DNA of 64,000 nt, from NCBI GenBank assembly GCA_030765065.1, contig CM060982.1, positions 14,877,630 through 14,941,629 on the forward strand, in the 5' to 3' direction. The translations under genes and the position numbers were made by a program. Below, piece by piece: positions 45,050-56,642 of this stretch (the stretch's first letter is position 1; each line of letters opens with the position of its first letter). The notes under the pieces are model-generated. The model was not told the DNA's origin and did no database searches. It saw nothing but the letters and a program-made list of their open reading frames with translations. This stretch comes from Deroplatys truncata (lineage: Eukaryota > Arthropoda > Insecta > Mantodea > Mantidae).

Positions 45050-45985
45050 CGGCACATTGGTATGGCGGGGAGATGTTACACTTCACGTGATTATTGCATC
45101 CAATGACTTTTTCTCATGCTACAATGCGCAGAGACAACTACCCTCAGGCAGTGCCGGCGACATGATGTCGGGGTGGAGTGGGTTGGAATTTATGGTCGAA
45201 CTGGTAAACGATGCTTGTCCCCCGCGGGTACTGACCTCTCTCTCTTTTCCCTCGGTCAAAAAAAGACAGGGCCAGGTATAAAGACGCCAAAAAATTCCTT
45301 TTGCTATCGCTGCGCCAGACTGTCTCTTTGTTATATTGGAGGGTGCTACACGGGTGGTCTTTCTAACGAACTCTTGCTCTGGACAATGGAAAGGAGGACA
45401 ATGGAATCTGCTCCCTGTGTTAGCAAGGCGAAGGACAACCTTTGTTCTTTTGAACGTGCTCATTAAACAATGCGACTGGGAGTTGGGGTTATTGCAGGCG
45501 GGCTTCCTAAAAGTGCACGTGTACGGGAATTCAATAGAATTGAGACAATAACCTCTGCTCCTTTGTTTACTTGGCTCCAGGCTACTCTATTGTTTTAAGC
45601 GTAATTTATTATGCCTTTTGTTCATTTTGACAGGTGAAGGACAACCTTTGTTCTTTTGCACGTGTTCGTTAAACAATGCGACTGGGAGGATGGATTGTTG
45701 CAGGTGCGGAAGTGCACGTGTGAAGATATGCAACGGGGAGAATAGCGTCTCTGCCTTTGTTACAAAGCAAAACTTATTATCCTATTGTTCATTTTGAGAG
45801 GTGATTGACAACCCTAATTGCTTACCTGTCAAGCTCTCCATTATACTCCACATAATTTATGACCACAGCTACAAGCAGAAGGTACCAGAGGGGCGTGGCA
45901 GAGGTGGGGGAGACCTAATTTGCATATGAATACACATTCTTGCATATTAGATGTTTTTTAACTCTTATCTTCATCCTACTAACGT
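45050..45985 (-). repeat. Right terminal inverted repeat candidate
   Basis: This is the reverse complement of 20,700-21,560 with many substitutions and some length changes. Internal units containing AAGGACAACCTTTGTTCTTT, then CACGTG and TTAAACAATGCGACTGGGAG, start near 45,425, 45,629 and 45,800. Repeated CACGTG (E-box-like) sites occur in both copies. The outer limit is blurred. Confidence 0.65.
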
Positions 45986-46124
45986 GCCTGATAACCGCTC
46001 TAAAACATAACAAAATGCTTTTGAAAGCAACGACTTTATTGCAAAAACACCACATATGTGGTAGATAACGGCACAAACTACTATTAAACGAGAGTAATTG
46101 CTATAAAACATATCGAAATAGATC

Positions 46125-46880
46125 AAAGTAGCAAAAAATGCCAGTAGAATCCCTAAAATACCTGTACAAAGGCCGAAAATACCCGTAAATGCGTTCAAGA
46201 TGCCTTCAAAACTGCTGTGGCAGTGCCCCAAAAGTCGGTAGAAGTGAGCAAAGTATTTATACCATTGTCCTAAATGCTCCCAAAAGTGCTCAAAATATTT
46301 ATATTGGAGCCCAAAATAGTTTCTAAACGTTCGATAAGATACCCAAAAAGGACTTGAAAAAATACACAAAATACCATTACAGACTATAAAATGCCAGCAA
46401 AAGTGCAGAAAATATCTTCAAAGTACTTAAAGAATGTTTTTCAGGGCTCTAAATTGCATGTTGCACTGCCGAAAATGCCTTTAACATGCCTCGAAAAGCC
46501 CTAAGAGCCTATTCTAATACCTGTTCGTCTCTAATGCACCCTAAAAGTGACTACAATACCTACACTATTGTCCAAAGTGCCTGTAAAGCTCTCCTAACAC
46601 CTTCAGCGTCTGAAATGTCCATAAGTGCCCCAAATATCCTGTGACATTGGCCAAAATGCCCGTAAAATGGCTAACATAACTGTACGAGTTTCTGAAATGA
46701 CTTAAGTGTGCCCAAAATAGCTGTACCAGTGCGTAGAATACCTATACTGCCTCAAAGACACAGAGATGTCACTTATAGTGTCAACTATAGTGTAGTGGCT
46801 GAAATACCTCGTGTCCCAAAAATGATTGTAAAAATCGCAAAATACTATAAAATCCCCGCTATATACTGTAAAAGCATTCT
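46125..46880 (+). repeat. Degenerate AAAATGCC-TGTAAA minisatellite (right patch)
   Basis: Variants of CCAAAATGCCTGTAAA recur every 20-40 bp over about 750 bp. It is the same family and orientation as 19,440-19,705. Frames here have no meaning. Confidence 0.65.
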
Positions 46881-48640
46881 CTAAAAGTGACCAATTGCTC
46901 GCTCCGCCTTATCTACTTGCTTATGTGGATTGCGCAGTCTTGTTCATTCACACATTTTCTCCTCTGAAGTTAGCGACGTCCGTAGAATTCTTCCACTTTT
47001 CTGCTCTGTAGTTAGTGCATTTTTGTATAACAAGGACTAATAAAACGCATTGTTTATAAAACTCTGTACTATTGTTTCTCGAATGTGCTTCCCTGTGGTA
47101 AAGACAGGAGCGTTTCAGATGAATACTTATAAAAATATTTTCTTAGGTGTATTCCAAATAGTCGTTATATTGGTTTGAAAATCAGTGCCCGCTTATATTG
47201 AATGCAATTTCATTTGAAGAGCTTTTAGTGTAAACAACCTTTGTTCCAAAATCAAATTCTTAGTACAGCAAAAAAGTGAATGAAAAATGCTTGTTTTTTT
47301 TGTTAAACTTGCTATGTTTTGCAATCTTATATTCGAATGGCTAGGTTTTAAAGTCTTCAGACCCTATTTAATGTGATCCTTTATCAGAATGTATAGCCGC
47401 ACTAACGGAATTAATGAGCGACTTAGTGTAACTTGTTACCCTGCTGCCGACATACATTAGAAAGGCTTTTAAACCCATTAAGAAAGCTATTAAAAAGAAA
47501 TTAAGGTTATTAAATACCTAATTAGTGTTCCTTATCAGTTTCGTCAAGCTCTTTGAGGGTTTAAGTTAACAATAGTACCTACTCTTTGATTTATTGCCCG
47601 TTAAACTATGTCACATGGTTTATGTAGAGGGAATATGTAGAATTCTATGTAAAATTGCGGAATACAGGGAATGTACCGCCATCTGCTATCTTGGCAGCTA
47701 TAAGATAATATACTGTAGTCGAGATTACCTACAGGAAACGCAGATTCAGGGCACATGGTGTCAAGATTCGTGTTCTCCTGCATCTACAGAAACTAACATT
47801 TTGGAGCCATGGACGATAGGTATATCAAGCTCGGTTGCTTGCTCGTATATGTGACGGGAGTGTTTCCTAAGCTGGTGTCTCCCTCTTGATCACCTGGATG
47901 TCCTTGGTTCGTTGTCCGCCTGGCTGCTTGTTCTTGTAAAATGTGTGAATCAAGCCCTATCTTTACCTATCTCAGGGTTTATGTGGGTGAAGGTAATTGG
48001 TTAAACTATGACCATGTGTTTCAAGTTTTGACCATATGTTATTAAACAATGAGAACTTCAATTAGTTACTGATTAACACGTTTAATAGCGACGTGGTTAA
48101 CAACACTTTTCTCCTAATTATTTATGAAAATGATTTCCTAACCCCAGTAGCTGAATAGGTTTAAGGGGAAAACTAACTATCTCAAGTCACACGCAATCAT
48201 TCCCCCCTTCCGTCCCTGTAAATCAAGATGCAGCGTGTTGTCTCAGCGCGAACCAGAATAAATGAGCAATGATTGAATTTTGGGGCATGTTCATGTTTTT
48301 ATACCTTCTGAACATAACGCGACTTTTCGGGCCGGTACTTTTGGTCGCGGTGATGTGATGATGTCTCAGCCAATTGCGTTGGCTGAGACACGTGAGAAAT
48401 AAACTGTACACTTTTTGTAAGCGTGACTCTGTGCCATTTTGGGTTTTTCTTTACAGTCTGTTTCTTTCTTGTTCGCTGACTTCTCTCTCTAACATGGACT
48501 CATTTAGCCAACTCCCCGTGTCGGGATTCATTCCAAGCACTGAATCTATTGTAGTCTCTTTGTATTACCAGCCTTCTCTCTGGCTGTGCCTACCGTATTC
48601 CATATTCCTAGGTTAGGATGTAATTATTAGGAGGGAACAC
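46881..48640. other. No recognisable gene; one perfect hairpin
   Basis: There is a frame of 86 codons at 47,594 without recognisable motifs. A perfect inverted repeat TGTCTCAGCCAA / TTGGCTGAGACA with a 5-base loop sits at 48,362-48,390. Confidence 0.5.
48362..48390. other. Perfect 12-bp hairpin
   Basis: TGTCTCAGCCAA, loop TTGCG, TTGGCTGAGACA. It is isolated, with no gene context. It could be a remnant terminal hairpin or a chance palindrome. Confidence 0.6.
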
Positions 48641-48684
48641 CTCACCGTTGCGACCAACTAGATCTGTTGAGGCTACAGCTCCCG

Positions 48685-49110
48685 GCAAGCAGGCAGGGAT
48701 AAAGTGAAGGAGTTGCAGGAGATCGCAAGTCCGTAGGCAGGCAGGATCTTAGAGACGCACGAAGTCCCTGTCATTTCCAATACTAAACTCCCGCTCTCGC
48801 TAATAGTCCCGCGAGAGGGCGATGAAGCGGCCCTTGCAGGCAGGCCAACGCCCTCTGTCATTGCGGGGAGAAATCTTTCCAAAGAGCAGCAACCATGCCA
48901 TCTGGCTATCACTAGACGCACCGCCGAATCCGGAGTCACCGCCTGAAAGATGAAAGGGAGAAAGATGGAACAGTAGGAAATGAGGGAAAGAAGAAATCGT
49001 AATAGAATACTCCGCCCCACCATTTGCCTAGGCGACCTGAGGCAAACCACGAAGAACCCTGTGGTCAGAGTGTGCGGCAACCGGGAATCGAACCCAGGAC
49101 CTCCAGAAAT
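48685..49110 (-). repeat. tRNA-derived SINE, copy 1
   Basis: On the minus strand a polymerase III B box GGTTCGATTCCCGG (49,081-49,094) is followed by a body containing a TTTCCTACTG and CTTTCAGGCG region, then TTGGAAATGACAGGGACTTC and GTGCGTCTC. The second copy at 52,615-53,035 shares B box position and these blocks. This is a typical arthropod tRNA-headed SINE. Confidence 0.75.
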
Positions 49111-49894
49111 CAGCTCTTAAAATGCTCATTAAATATATTGGTGGATTGCAATCTTATTTACGCTGGTTGAGGCTGAGGAACATACATTTCTGTTACTTTG
49201 GTGTGGTTATTGTTTGGCCTAAGTAGGGGTGAATGCCCTTGTCTTTCATTGTCTGCTGCTTCCAAACCTAGCGGTATTTCCGCCCTTACATTTTCTGTAA
49301 CCTCAGCTACCTTTGCCAAAAGTCTAACTCATGTTGCAAATCCTCACCAAAGTCTGTACAGTCAGATACATTATCATGTGGTCGATATTTACATTATTTT
49401 TATCCCCTTCCATATTGCTATTGCTAGTGTGATACTGGTACTGAACTTTCGTTTGTTTGCCTTACCACTGCTTAATAGCATCTGTCACAATGATTTTAAA
49501 CAAGCAGACTACTATCGTGCGACACATTATTGGTTATTATAAGTTTATCTGACCTTTGAGGAGTCGAATGGCTTACAGATACACATGTGGCGTTGCTTTC
49601 TGGTTGTGGTTGACGTAGTGTGCCTCGCTCTCCTGAAGCACTTATGTCGTTGGGTTGCAAGTTCTAGATGATCTTAGATGATAACACCATGAGATTCTCG
49701 TAGCCTATTATTGGTTTTCTTCTCCTGCTGTGCTCATTTGCTTCTTTCTTCCTCATCCGCGAAGCTGCGTACTCATCATATTTCTTTTTATTATTTCTCG
49801 TGCTCCAATTTATTAAGTTCCAATCCTATTCGATTTTCTCAGCTTACTTTTAATGTGCCATAATTCTGCCTTTACTCTGGCTTAATCAACCGTT
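49111..49894. other. No recognisable gene
   Basis: A 114-codon frame at 49,198 is hydrophobic and shows no motif. Nothing else stands out. Confidence 0.45.
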
Positions 49895-50055
49895 ATCTAG
49901 CTTAATCAGCTTTTATCAGTCTTTAATAGCCCTTTATCAGCATTTATTGACCCTTTATCTGCTTTTATCAGCTTCTATTAGCCCTTTATCAGCCTTTATT
50001 AGTCCTTTATGCGTTTTATTAGCCCTTTATCAGCCTGTATTATCCCTTTATCAGT
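49895..50055 (+). repeat. TTTATCAGCC short tandem repeat
   Basis: Variants of CCCTTTATCAGC recur about every 12-16 bp over 160 bp. Non-coding. Confidence 0.75.
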
Positions 50056-52614
50056 CTCACGTGCGGGAACCAAATAATCATGCAACGGTCACTACACGAT
50101 TATACAGTTTTCTTTGTTATCTGGACGCGTTGTTGTAAGCTGAATCTGGAGCACATAATTTATGATATCGTAAATATTTAATTACTTACATTAATGAATG
50201 TTCGGTCTTGTAGATGTTGTTTCTCTTGCCTAGGCTTAGCTCTGGTATGTATCACGATCGAACAAGTATTTCTTCATCAGTGCGTAGTAGCGGAAGGAGC
50301 TTGTATGAATATATGGTACACAGTTCAGAATAATAACACAACTGGGTGGAATTAAACTTCTCATGGTTTTATTTCTAATGAATGTTCAAAGGTAACACTC
50401 TCGCTGATAACACTGAACCATCTATTGGTGAAACTTATGCTCTCATGGGCTTGTAGTGCCGTTAAAAGTTAAAATTTCTAAGTTCCCGTATAGCTGTTGT
50501 AATAAAAATCTCCTGCTTACACAATTTACATCGACGAACTTAGATATTCTTACTTAATCTGAGTATACTGTGTTTGTTGTGAAATTCACATTATTAACGC
50601 AAAATTATAACACTACATATTTAACACATCACAAAGCACGTGTTTACGTCTTGACGATAAACTAGCAACTCGTACGCCTGGGTAAGTTATGCTCAACTAC
50701 CACCTTAAGAAAATGTTTTAAAGCTGTTTGTTTAAATTTCATTGGTTGCTTGTTGTTCACGTTAAGCAGTTAAAACTCTACCATTCGCTGCTATAAATCA
50801 CATGACATAGTTTCCAATTTCGGCTTTTGGGTGTTCTGCTATTAACGCCTAAAGGAAATTTCTAACAGTCACCCTCGGCATGCTATACACAATAGAACGA
50901 GGCCAAGCTAATGTATATTTCTCTACTTAGTTGTAAAAAACAGCTCTCCCTGCACCGAAGTAACAACACTTTTCACATTGTAAGGCATCATCAGTTTCCA
51001 CCAAAAATACATTTACTTATACACTATCACTTAAAATAATATTAACCAACATATACATACATAAGGAACTATATTCAGACCATAATTAATATTATTGATA
51101 TCTATATATTATTAGAGTTGAAAATGTTATATTCATTATTAAATTAATTGGCATTAATTAATTAGGTACTAGAAGTACTGCCTCACTAACAAAAAATTGC
51201 ATTTTGAGGCTTTTAATTGAGAAGGTAGAAAGCAGCAATGCCAACAGCACAGTGATGGTAGTATGTGTTTATGAAATGAAATGAGGTTGAAAATATAGTT
51301 GCTAGGGATTCTTGATTGTATGCGCACAAGTGTTGGCGCAGACGAAGTAGTAACTCCTTGCCGGTACCTGAATGGAGCATGTCTAGCAAGGCTGCTAACA
51401 AGTAACGTTGATTATTGTGATACAGGTATGCCAATATGCCTTCAAGGCCTCTTTCATTTAGAATGGTAAGTTGAATTACTATTCTTGCTTTGCTATTTCT
51501 TGAGTGTACATCACTCGTTTGTTCACCAAACAGAATCTTTCCTGGGCAGCATGTAAATATGATTACAAAATGTCATCAATTCATTGAAGAAGGTGTAAGA
51601 AAACTTCAGAATTTTAGAAACACACTGCTAATATGTAAGGTACGTTTCTGAAGGGTTTCATTAACATAGTTTTTGAACACAACTCCTATCCAAAATCAGC
51701 ACCTTCATCTGGATCAAACTATTAGAGCAGTTTTTCGGGTAACAATGAGACAGTCATTTAATGACATTGAAATGTGGAAGAATTTTAGGGAGAAGTCAGT
51801 CAATAACATCAATCACTAAATTGCAGTGCTTGTAACGCCTTGAAAGAAAACCAATCATCGCTGATGTCAAAAAGAGAGATTTTTTATCTATGTTGAACTT
51901 CCGGAATGCAAAATATCATGCATACTATCAGAACATTTGTGCATAATGCATAAATAAAATTAATTCTGAGTCTGGATAAGTAGGGATTTCTATATTGTAG
52001 TTATCAGAAAATATGATTTCACGGACAAGTTTGTGTCAAACATTTCAAATTTCATATGTAACACAAATTGTGAGTGCGTATCTTCCATTCCAAGTAGTTT
52101 CTGTAATAATGTTCGTGAAACGTGCTCATAAATGTGTTGTTTGCTTCCCCTAAATCTTTGCTTTTTGCTGGCAGTTACCATCTTTCCCATGTCAATGTGT
52201 CAATTATTTATAATATTATTTAAATTTCTTATGAAATTTAATATTTGCCCGGTATACAATCCATTTATGTTTGCCTGTCCGTTTCTGTTATTTCCTTCCC
52301 GTTGCATTTTCGCTCGCATCTTACTTTATTCATGATTAACATCTGCTGTGTCTGATTATTATTTATATATCTGTGCCGGATGTTGTGTGTAGATGGTTGC
52401 ATACATATGCTTCAAGTACATGGATATATTGAACTATAATACTGTTATGTACAAAAGGACTGATCATTATTATGTAAAGAAAGGAAAACTGGAATTATAA
52501 CCCTATGTACGTACACAAGTTAGTTTTCGGAACTGAATGCTTTATCAGGCATAATCATACTACTTTGAGGTATTCTCATGAAGGGATTTTTAGTTCCCGA
52601 AATATTTCTCATAC
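50056..52614. other. No recognisable gene or repeat
   Basis: AT-rich sequence with frames of 60-75 codons only, none with recognisable features. Confidence 0.5.
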
Positions 52615-53035
52615 CACGAGCAAGATGGTGCCGTGGAAGCGTGTTCGAATTCCATTCGGGATGTCTGAGTTCGATCCCGGTTACCGCCCAATCTGACCCA
52701 TGCGTTTTTCGTAATTTCCTCGGGTCGGCAGGCGAATGCTGGGGGCGATGTTTCTCTGCTACGATTTCCTTTCCTTCCGTTTCCTTCTCATCCTTCAGGC
52801 GTGTGTCCAGATATCGTGGCTTATGGTAGTGCCGTACAAATGGCACGGATGCTATTGGAACAGCATGGGGCACCAGACAGCTGCTTAGTTGTCGGGTCCT
52901 TCTTTGCCCTCCCTAGGCAAATCCAGCAGTAGGACGGATCTTCGAGTTTGGAAATGTTAGGGACTTCCGTGCGTCTTTGTGGCCTGTCTGCGACTTGTAG
53001 CCTCCTGTGTTTCCTTCAGTTACTCCTCGCAGTGC
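52615..53035 (+). repeat. tRNA-derived SINE, copy 2
   Basis: B box GAGTTCGATCCCGG at 52,667-52,680, an A-box-like TGGTGCCGTGGAAGC near 52,626, then a pyrimidine-rich TTTCCTTTCC region, CATCCTTCAGGCG and TTGGAAATGTTAGGGACTTC. It matches copy 1 through the body. Confidence 0.75.
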
Positions 53036-54182
53036 GCGAGGTTTTCCCCCCCGTTGAGATAACCTATACCTGTATTTCTCATACCCTTACCTTCAATTGT
53101 CTCCTTTCTTCTCTGCCTCTAATCTTCCATGTATTCCTTCCCACTCGCTCCGTCTTTTCCTTGAATTTTCGACTAGTGCAATTCTTGTGGAGTTAAGACC
53201 CACAGTAATGTTCCAAGTCAGGTACATCCTAAGAGCGAAATTGTATACCTATTGAAGCCTCCGCTGACAGTCTGTAATGAGCTTATTATGTGAAGCTCTA
53301 ATTCAACTTTTATTACCGCAGATGCCTACAAGGTAATATCGAAACCTTATCCTGATGCGCAAGAAAAAAGGCTTACGAAACTATCCCTTTCCATACAAAG
53401 ATGATGTCAAAATATATTGGAGTCTCAAAACCCAGATATGTTGGTTTATATCTTGTTCACTGCCAATATGAGTGATGTTTTGGATGCGGGTGGTTAGATG
53501 TTGTTTGAAGGGTAGAATCACAGGACCTTGTGTGAAAGAAAATGTAATTATAATCGAGATACTGTGTTTATTTGGAACGGCATTGCATGATTTTGCAACA
53601 TACTTGAATGTATGCTAACGACCATGTCAAACCCAAGTTTCTCAGTGTATTGTATACACTGATCTTAATTGTCATTGTATACACTGTATACATTGTATAC
53701 ACTGATCTTAATTGTCAGATACATATTTCATACTCTATGCTACATTTGATTGTACACTAATTCAAGAGATACACGAATTTAAGGCTACAGTGGATATCGA
53801 AACACAGAACTTTTACGAGTAATATCTAGTCACAAGGAGAGACAAGTTCACTCAAACTTGAACGATTCTTTCACACAACTCAAAAAGAATCGACATCCAA
53901 TCAGGATAGGTGGCTGTGACGATACAAAAAGAACTCCCGTAAATAACTGTTGTGAAGACTATGGGTAATTTAGATATGAAGGCTCTCGCTATACAAAAAG
54001 TGAAAAAGTGTTATACGAAGACAGATAAGAATTCTAGACGTAGAGCTTCGGTGGCAAGAGACAAGCTTTCTAAATATACTTTGAATGCAAACGCAAATGC
54101 TTTAACATGGACTATACCAGTTCTTATTTTAAGTGATACTGAGATTCGCGTTCTTTTAAATGAACGATTTCTTTTTCTTTTT
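53036..54182. repeat. Mostly featureless; short GTATACACTG repeats
   Basis: At about 53,650-53,720, TTGTATACACTGATCTTAAT occurs twice around further GTATAC palindromes. A 130-codon frame at 53,952 runs into the short-TIR repeat and is not a gene. Confidence 0.5.
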
Positions 54183-54503
54183 ACTTTTTCTACTACGTAC
54201 CTACTTACAGTAAGTAGAAGTAGTATTGTATTCCGCCCAAAAGTTGTGTATCGAGATTTCACCGGAAATACAAGTTCTGAGCCTCCTGAATCCAAAACAC
54301 AGCATTTTAGAGAAAGGTCCCTGATGTGCGTGATCTGCCTCTGAAGAGCATAATCATAAACGGAAAGTGGGTTAAATATGAGACTTAGTATTTAACTTAA
54401 GGGCTTTCCAACGATGCTACACAAATGTTTTGAAGAAAATCCAGCACCCAAAACTACCCTTTACATGGAAAATGTTCGTTATTTTTGATTTTCTCAAAAA
54501 TGG
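54183..54503 (-). repeat. Short-TIR dispersed repeat, copy truncated at the duplication junction
   Basis: It starts ACTTTTTCTACT at 54,183 and matches the right half of copy A until 54,503, where sequence switches to that of 35,282. The truncation point is therefore the breakpoint of the 19.2-kb duplication. Confidence 0.7.
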
Positions 54504-55450
54504 TCCACTGGAAGTAGGTGGTGGTAGGAACGTGATGAAAAAGAGCTACAATGTCGTCAGGAAAAATTTGCTTCAGTTGAGTGATGGCGTCGTTGACAGG
54601 GACCATGTTGAAGAGAGAGACAACATCAAAGCTGATGAGTATGTCCTGAGGCTGCAAAGTGAGATTTTGGAGCTTCTCAATAAAATGTGAAGAGTCCTTT
54701 ATGTAGGTATCAGTGTTGCCTACACGCGGGTTGCAGCAGGTTGGCTAGATATTTCGCGACGCTGTATGTAGGAGATCCAATACCGCTGAAATAGGTCTGA
54801 GTGGTACATCCGGCTTGTGGATCTTGGGTAAGCCGTACAGTCTGGGAGGCAGGGCTTCGGAATTTGAGATGCAGGGTTTCGGATTTTGGCACGACGCTAC
54901 GCAGTATCAACACCAGACTAAACGAGCACAAGAGATGCTGCCGTCTTTGAGAATTTGAAGTCAGCGGTCGCTGAACATGCTATAGAATCGGAGGGGGAGC
55001 ATGTCATCACGTTTCAGGACACCAGCATTCCATCTAACATCCCACATTACCATGCTCGACTACAGCGCGAAGCCATAGAAATTTATAAGCATTCCAACAA
55101 CTTCAATATGAAGGAAGAAGCCCTCAAGCTCAACAAAACTTGGTACCCCATCATCGATGGCATTAACAGACAGTCAAACAACGCGAACCAATCAGAATCT
55201 AGTAGCTCCGAGTATGCAGCTAGGCCCCTCCCACCTACCGCACTGCCTCAGCGAGCCCCGAGCCAATCAAAGAAGACCCCCGTGTATAAATACGGCATCC
55301 CGGACAGTCGACGCCTTAGACACAACTGTACCTTCACCAAGAAGACTTCGACCACGCCACCGATGATGTCCACCGCAGTAGTGGACGAAACGTCTGGATC
55401 TAATTACTCCAGCAGACCACGGCAAATCAGCCCGGAAGACTCTTTTAGGC
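54504..55450 (-). mobile_element. Penelope-like element 1, second copy, truncated
   Basis: Corresponds to 35,282-36,228. Only the start of the RT frame remains (54,504-54,657), followed by the inverted plus-strand 3' segment at about 54,922-55,448. The truncation shows the duplication happened after this element had inserted. Confidence 0.85.
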
Positions 55451-55970
55451 TTAATAACAACTTTAAAAAATGTTTGTTCGCGAATTTATAGCCAAAGAAT
55501 CATAGAAGTGGCTAGATCTTTTACCTCAAATCATTGCAAGATATAACAACACTTACCACTCCACTATTCGAATGAAGCCTATAGGGGTGAAGAGCAATGC
55601 TGTTCTTCTGACTGTATATAACTACACTCTAGATCACAGAAAGAAGAGAGGTGCAAGAAAGTTTAGTATTGGTGATTATGTCAGGATATCCAACGCCAAG
55701 GGACATTTTGAAAAGGATTTTGAAGGTAATTGGTGTGTTGAAATATTTCAAGTTGTTCGAGTGAATCACACCAACCCCGTTAGATACATGCTAAAAGGCA
55801 ATGATGGTGATGAGATAAAGGGGTCCTTCTACGGACATGAACTACGATCCACAGTCAACCCTAATACATTTCTGGTAGAGAAATTATTACGCAGGCAAGG
55901 GAATAGGATTCTTGTAAAGTGGTACGGTTTTCCTAATATTCAATGGATTGAGAGAAAGGAATTATTGTAG
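55451..55970 (+). pseudogene. Integrase 3' part, second copy
   Basis: Identical in protein to 36,350-36,748 over its 132 open codons (55,572-55,970). It has no 5' part in this copy because the duplication began inside the Penelope-like insertion. An AATAAA follows at 55,987. Confidence 0.85.
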
Positions 55971-56642
55971 AAAAAATGATAATGAAAATAAAGAGGCTTT
56001 CATTCCACAATAATATCTGTTTTTTATTTCATAATAGAAGCTTTTTACTTAAAATAATAAACAAAGGAATACATAAAATTCATTATTCAAACACATATTT
56101 TTTTTACAAATGGTTAATGCTTGTGTGAACATATTGTTACATTTTATTCGCATTTTACGGCTATATCAATGAATGCATAGACACAAAAAGAATTAAATTA
56201 AAAAAAATTCAAAAAACTAGAAACATTGCATATATACCGGTACATTTTTTATTGCATTACATGATTAAAGCCTGTGATGCATAAACACGCTATCATGAGG
56301 TTACACTTTATGTGCATTTTATATAATTAAAAATCAATAAGATATATAAGCACAAAAGAGTTAAAAAACCTCCTAAAACTAAAAAAATTATGTGCATCCA
56401 AGGTCTGCCATATATAACCATAAAGAGTTAAAATTAAAAGCATTTACATCACTAAAAATTTACATATATGTATTTATATACATCTAAGGGTCAGACATAC
56501 ACAGACAATAGTGACCCCCAGGCAATTGTCCGGTCTGCGCCGTCAATAAGTTTTCTCTTATCGTCTCTACCACAGAGAACGACCTTATTCATTTCTGTGG
56601 TCGAGACTTTATATTTGAAGCTTCGAAATGTTGTTGTTTTTG

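Larger units (their letters stand above)
20700..45985. mobile_element. Degraded Maverick/Polinton-like element with nested insertions
   Basis: The region holds capsid-type genes, an adenain-type protease, a PLA2-like protein, a packaging ATPase, a retroviral-type integrase with chromodomain-like end, and a protein-primed type B DNA polymerase. This is the gene set of Maverick/Polinton-type elements (adintovirus-like). Inverted sequences at 20,700-21,560 and 45,050-45,985 are the best candidates for its termini. Removing a 5-kb retrotransposon and two Penelope-like elements of 2.3 and 1.9 kb leaves about 16 kb, a normal size for the class. Most genes carry stops or frameshifts. Element borders are inferred; no target duplication was identified. 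Confidence 0.8.

Noticed and set aside
46141-46369. Possible coding region with aromatic-rich repeats on the minus strand
   Set aside because: Product of the AAAATGCC minisatellite; no stable frame across the array.
48362-48390. Hairpin as a transcription terminator or tRNA-like gene
   Set aside because: No gene upstream and no tRNA features; kept as an isolated hairpin.
53952-54344. 130-codon frame
   Set aside because: It runs from featureless sequence into a short-TIR repeat and has no domain.
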